DNA of 64,000 nt from Tritrichomonas musculus (GCA_039105265.1 JAPFFF010000005.1:3891501-3955500), one strand, 5' to 3'. Counted from the stretch's first letter, positions 25,949 through 35,924 are shown. Numbers and translations: made by a program. Notes: generated from the letters alone by a model not told the origin.

Positions 25949-28567
25949 TTATCTTTCAAAGATAAAGGCATGATCACTTGTTTCATTAAAAACATTAACT
26001 CCAAGCATACTTACGCCAGATGGCAAAGCTATTTGTTCCAATGATGTGCAAAGATAGAAAGCAAAATCTTTGATTGAATTAAGTGATGAAGGACTTTGAA
26101 ATATTACTTGTCTCAATGACTGGCATTCACGGAAAGTTTCTTCACCTATTTCATTTACAGAAGAAGGAATGGTTATTACTTCCAATGATGAGCATCCTTC
26201 GAAAGAATTGTTGCCAAAAAACGTGACAGATGATTGTTCTTGAAATTTAATCTGTCTCAAGCTTGTGCAATCTCTAAAAACATTATTTGGAATTGATTTT
26301 AATGAAGAAGGAATTTCAATTTCAGTCAATGATGAACAATTGTCGAAAACACCTTTTCCAAACGATTCAATAGATTGAGGAATTACCATTTGTTTTAAGG
26401 AAGAACAATAAGAGAAAGCATAGTCATTGATTGAAGTCAATGTTGATGAGTTCTCAAATAGCATCTCATTCAATGATGTGCATGAATAAAAGGAGTTGTT
26501 GCCAATTGATTTTACAGAAGAAGGAATTGTTATTTCCTCCAATAATTGGCATTCATAAAAAGCTTTGTCTCCAATTTCAATTAATTGTGAATTGCTTTCA
26601 AATGTGACTTTTTTCAATGATTCACACTTATAGAAAGTACTCTCTGGAATCTTTTCTAATTGAGAAGGTATTTCAATGTTTTCTAGTAATGAACAACCCA
26701 AAAATGCTTCTTCTCCAAGTTTCTTTAATGAAGAATTGTCTTCAAATAATATTTGGGTTAATGACGTGCAGTAATTAAAAGCATTTTTTGCTATTTTTTC
26801 AACAGAAGAAGGAATTGTAATCCTTCTCAATGATGAACATTTTTTAAAAGCATAACTTCCAAGTTTTTGTAAAGAAGAAGAACTATTAAAAGTTATCTCT
26901 CTCAATGATTGGCATTTTCCAAAGCAATTTTTACCAATTGAAATAACAGAAGAAGGAATTGTTATATGATTCAGTGACACGCATAAATTAAAAGCTTCAT
27001 CTTTAATTGTTTTCACTGAAGAAGGAATAGAAATTTTCTTCAATGTTGAGCATTCATTGAAAGTTCCAAAATCAATTACTGTTACAGAAGATGGAATTAC
27101 TATTTCACGTAATGACTGGCATCTTTGAAAAGCACATTTTCCAATCGTTGTTACTGATGAAGGAATTTCAATTTGGCTCAATGATAAGCAATAATCAAAA
27201 GCATTATCACCTATTGAAATAACAGAAGAAGGAATGACAATTTGTTCCAACGAGTCACAATAAAGAAAAGCTGCCATTTGAATTGATCTTATTGAAGGCG
27301 GAATTGCAATTTTCTTTAAACTAGTGATATGGAAAAAAAGATTTCTTTCAATTGTTTCAACTTTTGATAATAAGTAATAAATCACATCTACTTGATTGTG
27401 TTCAGCAGCCTCTTTTATTGCTGAATTAAAATCTGCTTCTTTTATCTTTTCTTTTATATTAGCTTCATTCACTTCCAAGTAATGATTTTTGAGCTTCAAA
27501 TGATCATACTTGCACAGATAGAAAAAAGCTTCATTCTCACAGAAATTATTTGTCAAAAACTTGAAATTGTAATAATGAAGAATATTATCAATTAAGAATT
27601 CTTTATAGTAGCTCGAGTTTAACTCATCTTGATCGATTAAATTCTCCAGAAAATAGTTCGCAAAGTCATTGTGATGACATTTGATCGCCTCTGCAAAACA
27701 TTCAACAAAACCGCACTTTTCAGGCGTTCGTACTTTATACTCTTCGAGAACATGAATCATTTCAGCATTTTGACTATGAATTGAATACAGCCACAAGGAC
27801 GGCTCTAGTTCAACCTTACTGAAAACTAAATATTTGAAAATTTGAATTGAGCCACAAAAAGCGGCGTATTCAATTAATGAGACATTCTCGTTTTTGAGTA
27901 AATATGAATTGCATTCAAAAATTGACGGTTTGATCGTTGCAGATTGAATTGATATGCTCCTTTTTGTAGTGAATGCGATGAATTCTTCAACTGAATCATC
28001 ACGGATCATTTGGCTGAGACGAGCTTCATTGTGGCCGTTTTTTCTCTTTTCTTCAAAATCGATGAAATTATTTGAATCGAATTTGAGAATTTCTTTTTCA
28101 ATTTTTGTTTGTTCTTTTTCATTCAAAAACTGTTTGATTTCTGGATAGAAAAAGTGGCATAGCAAATTGTTGTCATCTGTAATATTAGATATTAAATCAT
28201 ATATTTCTTTGTTGACTGTAATTATGTCGTTTTTTATGAGGATAAGAATGATTGTTTTGTTATTTTTGAAAAATGTAAAAATTTCTGGATTTGTAAAAGT
28301 ATTTTTGATTTTTTCTCTCAAATTAACAAGAATTAGTTCCATATTTGAATAAAATGTTGGACTTCTGTGATGGTTATCTGCTATTTGTAACAACAAATGA
28401 AGGAAATATTTGAATTCTTCTGGAATTGAGTATATGTTTAACTTTTCTAATAATGAAGATAATTTCATAATTGATTCATCTGCATTTTCATCATTGGTAT
28501 TTTCGATAATATCGATAAGAAGATCTTGAATATCTCTTTTCTCTTTTATGTATTGCTGAATTTCCAT
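25949..28567 (-). CDS. DUF3447/ankyrin protein with C-terminal LRR_5 repeats
   Basis: 872 residues in one open frame. Residues about 1-130 form the helical family start (NHHRSPTFYSNMELIL, then FTFFKNNKTIILILI). Residues about 175-400 are DUF3447/ankyrin-like (SLIEYAAFCGSIQIFKYLVF, HSQNAEMIHVLEEY, CHHNDFANYFLENL and AAEHNQVDVIYYLLSK). Residues about 405-860 hold about 19 LRR_5 units; most read IPSSVxxIGxxAFxxCxSL, and some use FESNSQL or FQEQSSV instead. There is no signal peptide or membrane segment, so an intracellular scaffold is likely. It is the uninterrupted reference for the split gene at 17403-20061 and the broken gene at 28790-34995. Confidence 0.8.
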   Translation of the reverse strand: MEIQQYIKEKRDIQDLLIDIIENTNDENADESIMKLSSLLEKLNIYSIPEEFKYFLHLLLQIADNHHRSPTFYSNMELILVNLREKIKNTFTNPEIFTFFKNNKTIILILIKNDIITVNKEIYDLISNITDDNNLLCHFFYPEIKQFLNEKEQTKIEKEILKFDSNNFIDFEEKRKNGHNEARLSQMIRDDSVEEFIAFTTKRSISIQSATIKPSIFECNSYLLKNENVSLIEYAAFCGSIQIFKYLVFSKVELEPSLWLYSIHSQNAEMIHVLEEYKVRTPEKCGFVECFAEAIKCHHNDFANYFLENLIDQDELNSSYYKEFLIDNILHYYNFKFLTNNFCENEAFFYLCKYDHLKLKNHYLEVNEANIKEKIKEADFNSAIKEAAEHNQVDVIYYLLSKVETIERNLFFHITSLKKIAIPPSIRSIQMAAFLYCDSLEQIVIPSSVISIGDNAFDYCLSLSQIEIPSSVTTIGKCAFQRCQSLREIVIPSSVTVIDFGTFNECSTLKKISIPSSVKTIKDEAFNLCVSLNHITIPSSVISIGKNCFGKCQSLREITFNSSSSLQKLGSYAFKKCSSLRRITIPSSVEKIAKNAFNYCTSLTQILFEDNSSLKKLGEEAFLGCSLLENIEIPSQLEKIPESTFYKCESLKKVTFESNSQLIEIGDKAFYECQLLEEITIPSSVKSIGNNSFYSCTSLNEMLFENSSTLTSINDYAFSYCSSLKQMVIPQSIESFGKGVFDNCSSLTEIEIPSSLKSIPNNVFRDCTSLRQIKFQEQSSVTFFGNNSFEGCSSLEVITIPSSVNEIGEETFRECQSLRQVIFQSPSSLNSIKDFAFYLCTSLEQIALPSGVSMLGVNVFNETSDHAFIFER

Positions 28568-29201
28568 TGGTATAAATCAAAAAGAATTAAAATTTTACAT
28601 GTCAAAATTTTGTCAAATTTATAAACAATAATATGGTTACATTTTTGTTGGAAAGGTTATAAAAAAAATGAAAATTTCTGCATCCATGACATTGGTGTCA
28701 ATATAATAATAGATATATTCTTTAATAAACTTTAATTTAAAAGTGACAAAAGTCATTATTTTTTGTTAAAAAAAAAAAAAAAAAAATTCTTGAAAATTAC
28801 CAAAATCAGCAAATTGGATTCATTGGGCTTAATTAATTTACAAAAATGAATTTTGCTTTCACCAGCAGCAGGAGGAGTTTTAGCATGTTCCATCAAAAGC
28901 TTGATGATCTTTTTATTTCTATTTTCTTTAGCAACATCTAATGCTGTTTTCGTATTTAAAAATTTAAAAAAGAAATTACATTAAAAAAAGCTTGTTTCCA
29001 AACATCATAAATTCAAAATGAAATGTGATATTCATGAAAATACAAAATAAAAAGAAATTCTATGAATTATAGAAAACCGAAATTTCATTGAAAATTTGCA
29101 TCAAAAATTCCATTTCAATTGAATTTTTGTTTAAATATAATTAAAATATCTTATTTAAAAATGAAATTAGAAAAAAAATTGATTAAAATTTTATAAGCTC
29201 G

Positions 29202-29281
29202 ATTGATATCAAGTTTACCACTTTCCAATAAAAGTCTAACAATATCAATATTCTTTTGATAGCTAAATAAAGTGGAGTTTT
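29202..29281 (-). other. Isolated ankyrin-repeat segment
   Basis: Encodes TPLYLAI and, after a one-base shift, NIDIVRLLLESGKLDIN: one ankyrin unit of the fragmented gene. Its 5' side on the minus strand is AT-rich spacer with TTGAAATTTCATT-type words. Confidence 0.6.
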
Positions 29282-29801
29282 ATTTATCATTGAAAAAATT
29301 TCATTCAAAAAATAAATTTTTGAATTTCATTAAAATTTATGATTATAAAAATGATATTCTATTGAAATGGATGCTATTGAATTGATTTAGAATTCTATTG
29401 AAATGGATGCTATTGAATATTGTTAAAGCAAAGGTATGGAAACTTCCATCCACTCGACAGATCATTTTTATTTCAAAATATAATTTTTTAATGATAGTAT
29501 TAATGATAAATATAATATAAAAAAGGCATGTTTTTCGAGAGGAATTTAAGATAAAGATAGATTATTTTTTTCCAAAAAATTGAATCCAAATCTGGCTATT
29601 TTAATTCAAAAAAAAATATTATTATTTTTATTTTATTATTACTTTTTCAAATATAATTATATAAATATATTATATTTTGTACCGAAATAACGCGTAATTC
29701 GTTGGATTGATATTTCATATCACAAGTGATATGAGCCAATTTGACCTAACAGGTAAATTTTTTTTGACCTAAAAGATGAATTTATTTTTTCCAAAAGTTA
29801 T

Positions 29802-30350
29802 ATGAGTTTCTTTGAGAAATTGTTTCATATTTTTCCTCACATTGATATTTCAAATTCAATTCCCAGTTCTTTTAAACCATCTTTTCAATTCAAAAATGAT
29901 GAACAAAATAGAATCTTTAAGAAATTAAAAAAACATTTAGATTTGTTAGGAAATTATTTGCTGGACAACACACAGCAAAGTTCCCAAATTTTACCAAATA
30001 AAAGCGATTCGCAAAGCAAATCTCTAGAAGATTTTAACAAATCATGGATAACTAAACCAAATAGAGATAATTGTTTCATAATTTCTTTCCCTAAATCTCA
30101 AACAAGCTCTCCGATTTTACAAACTAACAGTGATTTACATAACAATTCTCTTTTAAATTCGAACGCTTCGTTATCAAACAAACAAACTCAAGATAATTCT
30201 TTCACAATATCTTTCATTAAATCTCAAACAAGCTCTCCGATTTTACATAAAAAATATAGTGAAGAATCATTCATAAATTCAAATAAATTAATAAACAAAT
30301 CTAATTGTAATAACAATATTTTTTTTAATAATGATCAAAAAACTAGATAA
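29802..30350 (+). CDS. Hypothetical Ser/Asn-rich protein in the 29.7-31.1 kb element
   Basis: 182 residues. The first 50 are mixed (MSFFEKLFHIFPHIDISNSI), and the rest is Ser/Asn/Gln-rich with the phrase FxISFxKSQTSSPILxxxSD occurring twice in full and echoed once. The spacing of these phrases is 42-43 residues. This fits the 126-bp repeat that is amplified in inverted orientation just downstream. Low-complexity and probably disordered. No family is recognised, and its place inside a terminal-repeat element suggests an element-encoded product. Confidence 0.4.
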   Translation: MSFFEKLFHIFPHIDISNSIPSSFKPSFQFKNDEQNRIFKKLKKHLDLLGNYLLDNTQQSSQILPNKSDSQSKSLEDFNKSWITKPNRDNCFIISFPKSQTSSPILQTNSDLHNNSLLNSNASLSNKQTQDNSFTISFIKSQTSSPILHKKYSEESFINSNKLINKSNCNNNIFFNNDQKTR

Positions 30351-30414
30351 ATCTATGAATAATAAAAATAAATCATTTGATTATAAGAAAAATAAAATGT
30401 GTTGGGATTTAAAA

Positions 30415-31006
30415 GAGAATTGTTATGTAAATCACTGTTAGTTTGTAAAATCGGAGAGTTTGTTTGAGATTTAGTGAAAGATATTGTGAAAGAATTAACT
30501 TGAGTTTGTTTGTTTGATAACGAAGCGTTCGAATTTAAAAGAGAATTGTTATGTAAATCACTGTTAGTTTGTAAAATCGGAGAGTTTGTTTGAGATTTAG
30601 TGAAAGATATTGTGAAAGAATTAACTTGAGTTTGTTTGTTTGATAACGAAGCGTTCGAATTTAAAAGAGAATTGTTATGTAAATCACTGTTAGTTTGTAA
30701 AATCGGAGAGTTTGTTTGAGATTTAGTGAAAGATATTGTGAAAGAATTAACTTGAGTTTGTTTGTTTGATAACGAAGCGTTCGAATTTAAAAGAGAATTG
30801 TTATGTAAATCACTGTTAGTTTGTAAAATCGGAGAGTTTGTTTGAGATTTAGTGAAAGATATTGTGAAAGAATTAACTTGAGTTTGTTTGTTTGATAACG
30901 AAGCGTTCGAATTTAAAAGAGAATTGTTATGTAAATCACTGTTAGTTTGTAAAATCGGAGAACTTGTTTGAGATTTAGTGAAAGAAATGGTGAAAGAATT
31001 TATGCT
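30415..31006 (-). repeat. 126-bp tandem repeat, about 4.7 copies, open in the minus frame
   Basis: GAGAATTGTTATG starts at 30415, 30541, 30667, 30793 and 30919, exactly 126 bases apart. Copies are almost identical. Because 126 is divisible by 3, one minus-strand frame stays open through the array, encoding units with NSFTISFTKSQTNSPILQTN and SDLHNNSLLNSNASLSNKQT. No ATG begins that frame, so it is not called as a gene. It is the inverted, amplified relative of 30098-30240. Confidence 0.85.
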
Positions 31007-31103
31007 TTATATATAAATTTTTTTTTTAATAATTTAACCTATTTGGTGAAAAAAAATTCGCCTACTATGGTCAAAATAAATTTCATATCATATGTGATAT
31101 GAA

Positions 31104-31644
31104 GTATACAAAAAATTGATAACATCATATAAGATCTCGAAATCCTATCGAAAAACATGGCCTTTTTTTTATTTTATTTTCTAATAAATAAAAAAATGAA
31201 GAACATTTAAAAATACTAAAAACTTTTGTCGACTCGTTCTTTTTCAAATTGATTTTTTCTAAAAAAAAACATTTTTTTCTTATTACATATTTTATATGAT
31301 TTGAATTCAGTACTTTCATGCTATTATTAAGTATGTTAAGAATCCGTAGGATCAATATTATACATGTATTAAATTTTGATGAGGAATTTTTGTTGATCAA
31401 AAAATTCAAATTTTAACATTTTTTTGTTGTTGTTGTTTTTCAGTAATAAAATTAAAATTATATTTTTTGGATTTTATATATGTGTTGCAAATATTATATA
31501 CATGAGGATGGATCAATTTTTAATTAAAAATGATTAATATTCAAGCTTTTTTTGCATAAAACAAAATTGAATTGAAAAAGAGTTTCCATATCTTTGTTAA
31601 AGCATTGAATTTTGAATTTTATTAAAAAGTTATTATTTTTGAAA
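31104..31644. other. AT-rich spacer between two inserted elements
   Basis: No gene. A 94-codon minus-strand frame at 31125-31409 has spacer-like composition. The last nine bases (31636-31644, TTTTTGAAA) are the left target duplication of the next element. Confidence 0.5.
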
Positions 31645-32762
31645 GGGAAATTACAAATGTCCCTACTTTAACGGTCATTTTTAACGGCTATTAAATTTGT
31701 GAGGTGAAGTAGGGACATTTGTCGCTGCTCCATTTGTCCCTACTTTAACGGTCATTAATAACGGTCAAACATATAGAAAATCTTTTTTTATTTTTATAAA
31801 TGAGGTTACAAATATTCTTACTCATTGCATAAGAAAATGTGAATTATTTATTTAATATATTTTATTTAAAATAGTATTAAAATGAATAAATCTTTATTTT
31901 TAGTGCTTTTTACAATAAAAAATTATAATTTTGTTAAAAAATCGCAATTTTCAAAGGCAAAAATATTTGATAAACCTAAAAAATATGATCAAAAACTTAA
32001 AAAGACAAAAGTAGAATTAGTTCTTTGCATAATATAATAGATTCTTCTAATAAAATTCAAACTGAATATATTATAATATTCGATTACTTTTTAGTAAAGA
32101 TCGAAGTAATTTTCAAATTTTAAAGCATTTCCTTACATATATTTGATAAATATGTAATTATATAATAAAAAAATCATTTGATAAAAAGAAATTACTTTGT
32201 TTTAGCAATGATGGAAAAAAATATATTTTTATTAAAAAATCCATGACCACCTATTCACACTTTTTTCAAGAAAAATTGAAATAGATGCATTCAACTTTTT
32301 TGACCATGAAAACATCAAACAAAACTATTTATAAGAACTTCACATGCTATTTAACTTAAAAATATTTTTATAAATGCAGATAAAGAAATTACTAATAATA
32401 TTATTTCCTAATATAGAAGAATATTTTGTTTTAATTTAAATAAACATCTTTTGTATAATGTTAACGTTAACATTTCGACTAATTTATTAAGTTTTTTTTT
32501 GGATAAATCATATTCTAATTTTTATCTGAATTTTCAGTTTTTTTGAATTCGTCTTATAAACATTTTTGTAACCTAGCATTGTTAAAACATTTTATGCGTA
32601 ATTTATCATAAAATTCACATCTCTCGTTGTTTTTACAGGTAAATATATACTATAACCGTTAAAAATGACCGTTAAAGTAGGGACATTTGTCGCTGCTCCA
32701 TTTGTCCCTACCAATATGACCGTTAACAGTGACCGTTAAAGTAGGGACATTGGTCGCTGCCC
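31645..32762. mobile_element. Non-autonomous MULE-like element with 9-bp target duplications
   Basis: 1118 bases flanked by perfect copies of TTTTTGAAA (31636-31644 and 32763-32771). Both ends begin GGG and share CAATGTCCCTACTTTAACGG followed by TCA...TTAACGG as inverted copies. Inner copies of GTCCCTACTTTAACGGTCA and of GTCGCTGCTCCATTTGTCCC in both orientations stretch the terminal region to about 110 bases at each end. The middle is AT-rich with no usable reading frame. A 9-bp duplication is typical of Mutator-like elements, known to be present in trichomonads. It needs a transposase from elsewhere. It is inserted within the fragmented ankyrin gene. Confidence 0.75.
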
Positions 32763-32860
32763 TTTTTGAAATGGTATTCAAACATAAAGTTTATGAATTA
32801 AATCAAAACATATGAATATGAATAGAATTAAAATATAAAATTCATTAAAATATAAGGAAT

Positions 32861-32944
32861 ATTAATATCAAGTCTTTTATTTGCCAAGAAATGTTTAATG
32901 ATTTCGATATTCTCTGTATTTATTGCTAAATAAAATGAAGTCTT
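32861..32944 (-). other. Isolated ankyrin-repeat segment
   Basis: Encodes KTSFYLAINTENIEIIKHFL then ANKRLDIN, one clean ankyrin unit of the fragmented gene with AT-rich spacer on both sides and no GT or AG at the edges where the repeat starts and stops. Confidence 0.65.
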
Positions 32945-33420
32945 ATAAAATAATGATTATATTTCATTCAAATATTTATTTTTTAATTGAATTGGAAAAT
33001 TATTATTGAAATTTCATTAAAATTATTGATTGAAAATATCGTTATGATACTTGAATTGAAATGTTATTGAATAATAAGTTATAAAATCTTATTGAAAAAC
33101 TTGATTTAGAATGAAATTAAAAATGCAACAATGAATTCTATTGAATTGTATGATAAATTCCATTGAAATTGTAGTTTTGAGAATTGTATTGAAATATTTG
33201 AATATGAACCTTATTGAAATATTTGAATATGAATTTTATTGAAATATTTGAATATGAACCTTATTGAAATATTTGAATATGAATTTTATTGAAATATTTG
33301 AATACCAATTGCATTGAAATATTTATTAGCAAATATAATTGAAATATATGTTTTGTAAAATTATATTAAATTATTTTATTTGCATTTTATAAATAAATAA
33401 GAAAGATGAGCATTGAAAGC

Positions 33421-33507
33421 ATTTATATCAAGATATGGGTGTCTTAATAAAAGTTTGATTATTTCAACATTTTCCTTTTCAACTGCTATATATAAAGGAG
33501 TCTTATT
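33421..33507 (-). other. Isolated ankyrin-repeat segment
   Basis: Encodes NKTPLYIAVEKENVEIIKLL then LRHPYLDIN (29 codons). The spacer between this and the next unit is built of iterated GAATATTTGAAATATTT-like words (about 33180-33330). Confidence 0.65.
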
Positions 33508-33808
33508 AAAATCATAATGTAACTTCATTTAAACATGAAATTTCAAATTATATTGAAATATATTATTTTAAATTATGTAAAAATTAAGATTTTGGAATTT
33601 TGTTCACAAAATTGATTTTGAATATAATTAAAACATTTCATTTTAAATGTAATGAATAATTTTTTATTTGAAATGTGATGAAAATTTAACTTTTTGAATT
33701 GTATTGAAATTTTTGTGTTGAATTGTATTGAATTTTTTTGTGTTGAATTGAATGAAATTCTATCATGAACTTCATTTGAATATATAATTCAAAATATTAT
33801 TTAAATAT

Positions 33809-34633
33809 TCAATTGTGAATTGTATTGTCAGTTACCATTTTTGAGTTCAATTTCACGTCAAAGTTTTTCATTAATATGTCAACGAGAATGCTGTAATCAT
33901 ATTTGCACAAAATGAATAATTGCTCTTTTATGAGACTATCCTCGATAAATGCAAAATTATAGCATTTCAAGCTATGAACCAAAGTAAATTGGAGTAAATT
34001 TTCATCATTACTTTGGAAAAAATTATTCAAAAAGTAATTTGCAATGTCATTGTGATGGCATTTGATTGATTCTAAGTAATAATCAAGATATGATGCATCA
34101 TCTTGTGATTTAATATTATCTTCTTCAAGAAGGTGAATTATTTCAGCATTGTGACCATGAATTGCATACAGCCAAATTGAAGGTGATAAATCAGCACCAT
34201 TCAATTTCAGATATTTAAAAATTTGAATTGATCCGAAGAAAGCTGCGTATTTTATTGGTGTCAATCTGTTCAAATAACTGATTCTATCTGTACCGCTTAT
34301 TATTTGATTTTTAATTAAAAAGCAATTTGTTTCATAAATTGAGTCTTTAATGCTTGAATCAATTGAGACGTTGTGTTTGTTGACATAAACAATGAATTCA
34401 TCAATCATGTCATTTCTAATTAACTTACAAATTTGATTCTCATTTTCACCTTCTCTTCTCAATTCATAAAAATTCGGTGGTAAACTATCATCTGTTTCTT
34501 CATGTCTTCCTTCTATTAGGAATTTTGTCCTTCCTTCTTGCTTCGAATAATGCAGTTGCTTTTTAAACGCTTTGATTTCTGGTGCGAAATATTGTGGATA
34601 TTTTGCATTTATGAATTTTTTGTTCGTTAGCAT
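33809..34633 (-). CDS. DUF3447/ankyrin coding segment (main part)
   Basis: 274 codons covering the DUF3447 core: NENQICKLIRNDMIDEFIVY, TPIKYAAFFGSIQIFKYLKL, PSIWLYAIHGHNAEIIHLLE, CHHNDIANYFLNNFF. The homologous start of the protein lies in another frame at 34642-34995; they meet near 34640 around the GATAAATATGTAGCC stretch. A single-base difference, real or from assembly, would account for it. The frame ends about 25 residues after ILMKNFDVKLNSK, where relatives continue into ankyrin repeats. Part of the fragmented gene 28790-34995. Confidence 0.6.
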   Translation of the reverse strand: MLTNKKFINAKYPQYFAPEIKAFKKQLHYSKQEGRTKFLIEGRHEETDDSLPPNFYELRREGENENQICKLIRNDMIDEFIVYVNKHNVSIDSSIKDSIYETNCFLIKNQIISGTDRISYLNRLTPIKYAAFFGSIQIFKYLKLNGADLSPSIWLYAIHGHNAEIIHLLEEDNIKSQDDASYLDYYLESIKCHHNDIANYFLNNFFQSNDENLLQFTLVHSLKCYNFAFIEDSLIKEQLFILCKYDYSILVDILMKNFDVKLNSKMVTDNTIHN

Positions 34634-34641
34634 TTTTTTGG

Positions 34642-34995
34642 CTACATATTTATCAATACTTGTTCTTCAATTAGAAAAAGAAGAATTTGTTTGTTGCTCT
34701 TGAAAATGTTGAAAATTTCGTAATTTGAAAAATATTTTTTAATGCTGCTTATGAAAAGTTTCAAAATTCGTTCAATTTTGGCAAAAAAAGTAGGTCCATT
34801 AAAGTAGTTATTCGCTATTTTTAAAATTAAATGTAGTAATGAGTTGAGTTTTTGTTGATCATCATAAATTTTCTGTTCATTAAGAAACATTGTTAATATT
34901 TGAAAGTTTTCTTCTGTTTGTTCTTCTTTTTCTAGGAAATCCAGAATGTAATCTTGAATTTTCCTCATGTCCTCTAAGTATTTCTGAATGCTCAT
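34642..34995 (-). CDS. DUF3447/ankyrin coding segment (N-terminal part)
   Basis: From ATG 34995 it encodes MSIQKYLEDMRKIQDYILDF and then the helical family start (NSLLHLILKIANNYFNGPTF, then YEIFNIFKSNKQILLFLIEE), parallel to MEIQQYIKEKRDIQDLLIDI in the 25949-28567 protein. The frame is open upstream to 35070, but those residues have no match in relatives and lie close to the Maverick border. The TCATTT 13 bases upstream supports the 34995 start. Confidence 0.6.
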   Translation of the reverse strand: MSIQKYLEDMRKIQDYILDFLEKEEQTEENFQILTMFLNEQKIYDDQQKLNSLLHLILKIANNYFNGPTFFAKIERILKLFISSIKKYFSNYEIFNIFKSNKQILLFLIEEQVLINM

Positions 34996-35007
34996 TATGG
35001 ACTTGAT

Positions 35008-35013
35008 AAATGA
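35008..35013 (-). promoter_or_regulatory. Possible initiator (Inr) element
   Basis: Minus-strand TCATTT, 13 bases before ATG 34995, fits the trichomonad initiator TCAYW. If right, host DNA continues at least to here and the Maverick border lies between about 35015 and 35297. Confidence 0.35.
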
Positions 35014-35297
35014 AAATTGTTTTTTTGCATCAATAGTATTTGGAGTGATGTCTGGCTTACAGCCAAACATCCCTCCAAACCCCGTAGCCCATTCATTTTT
35101 TCGTCACAGTTGTAAAATTCGCGTTTTTGGATAACTTCCCAGATACTCTACTGCCCGCACTATGCTTTCATTAAAAACACCTGTTTTTTATTAACAACGA
35201 ACTTTTCACTCAGGACATTTACGTTTCATTCAATTTCACGACAAAATCATTTTTTGTCACTTCAATGTCGCCGTCCATTTTATACGGAAAAAAATTA

Positions 35298-35594
35298 TCA
35301 ATCAGTTTGTTCTGCTAGGTATGATATAAGGTATATAATATTGTCGTAACTGGTATTCTCTCCTGTTATCTCTAATAGCCTTTTAACTTCATTTAGCCAT
35401 TCTTGACTGACACTAACGAGGCTGTTTTGTTGGTACGCATATGTACCGTTTTTATCCCATGCAAGTTTCTTTAGTTCATGCATGGCATTACAATGTTCTT
35501 TTGTTTGATTTCTCTGCTTTTCTTCTTGCTCTTTCTTTTCCCTTTCGAATTCTTTCTTCCTATCTTTTCTGGCCTTCTTAAGCTTTTCTATCAT
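35298..35594 (-). CDS. Maverick small charged protein
   Basis: 98 residues. Residues 1-40 are very rich in Lys and Glu (KKARKDRKKEFEREKKEQEE) and should form a single long helix or coiled coil. The rest is a short mixed segment with Trp and Leu that could fold. It is followed at once, 6 bases away, by the next gene upstream on the same strand. No family is recognised. Confidence 0.5.
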   Translation of the reverse strand: MIEKLKKARKDRKKEFEREKKEQEEKQRNQTKEHCNAMHELKKLAWDKNGTYAYQQNSLVSVSQEWLNEVKRLLEITGENTSYDNIIYLISYLAEQTD

Positions 35595-35600
35595 CTCCTT

Positions 35601-35924
35601 TTATCCTCCAGTAAGATTACATTCAAGATAATTCATCACGTTACATTCTTGTCCGTAACCGCGGTTACACATATAATTAGTTTTTGTTTCACAGAGGTAT
35701 TTATATAGCACCTTTCTTATCTCTTCTATCTCTTCATCTATCTTCATTAATATCTCTCTATGGCCAATTCTGCATCTCTTGTATATATCTAAGTACCTTT
35801 CATGTCTAACGTATTCACATACATAATAGCTATATTCGAATGGCAAGTAATTAGGCGATGAGAGGAACAATAAATAATCGTATGAAAGTTTCTTTAATGG
35901 TTGGCTTGTTGCGGCTTTTGACAT
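35601..35924 (-). CDS. Maverick small protein of unknown function
   Basis: 107 residues, rich in Tyr and Cys (EYSYYVCEYVRHERYLDIYK; later CETKTNYMCNRGYGQECNV), helical in the middle. Transcribed leftward together with 35298-35594 and divergent from the gene at 36247. Less AT-rich codons than host genes. No family is recognised. Confidence 0.5.
   Translation of the reverse strand: MSKAATSQPLKKLSYDYLLFLSSPNYLPFEYSYYVCEYVRHERYLDIYKRCRIGHREILMKIDEEIEEIRKVLYKYLCETKTNYMCNRGYGQECNVMNYLECNLTGG

Larger units (their letters stand above)
29714..31103. mobile_element. Terminal-inverted-repeat element with 42-codon repeat array
   Basis: The ends start TTCATATCACA and are imperfect inverted copies over about 60 bases, including AATTTTTTTTGACC on the left and AATTTTTTTTCACC on the right. 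Each end is itself near-palindromic (CATATCACAAGTGATATG on the left). No convincing target duplication was found. Inside are a plus-strand reading frame (29802-30350) and, in the opposite orientation, five copies of a 126-bp repeat derived from part of the same coding sequence. No transposase is recognised. The family is unknown. Confidence 0.55.
28790..34995 (-). pseudogene. Fragmented DUF3447-ankyrin gene with spacers between repeats
   Basis: On the minus strand a DUF3447 start (34995 to 33809) is followed by single ankyrin units. The first is 33421-33507 (NKTPLYIAVEKENVEIIKLL and on to LDIN). The second is 32861-32944 (KTSFYLAINTENIEIIKHFL). The third is 29202-29281 (TPLYLAI, then NIDIVRLLLESGKLDIN after a one-base shift). 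The last is 28953 to about 28790 (TKTALDVAKENRNKKIIKLL, MEHAKTPPAAGESK). Each unit begins at KT(P/S/A) and most end at LDIN, and AT-rich spacers of roughly 250-870 bases lie between (longer where elements inserted). Two elements sit in the largest gap (29714-31103 and 31645-32762). It is either a gene with non-canonical intervening sequences or a decayed one; the frameshifts favour decay. Confidence 0.6.

Noticed and set aside
30415-31006. CRISPR-like array
   Set aside because: The 126-bp units are contiguous, with no spacers between, and encode a repeated peptide; the genome is eukaryotic.
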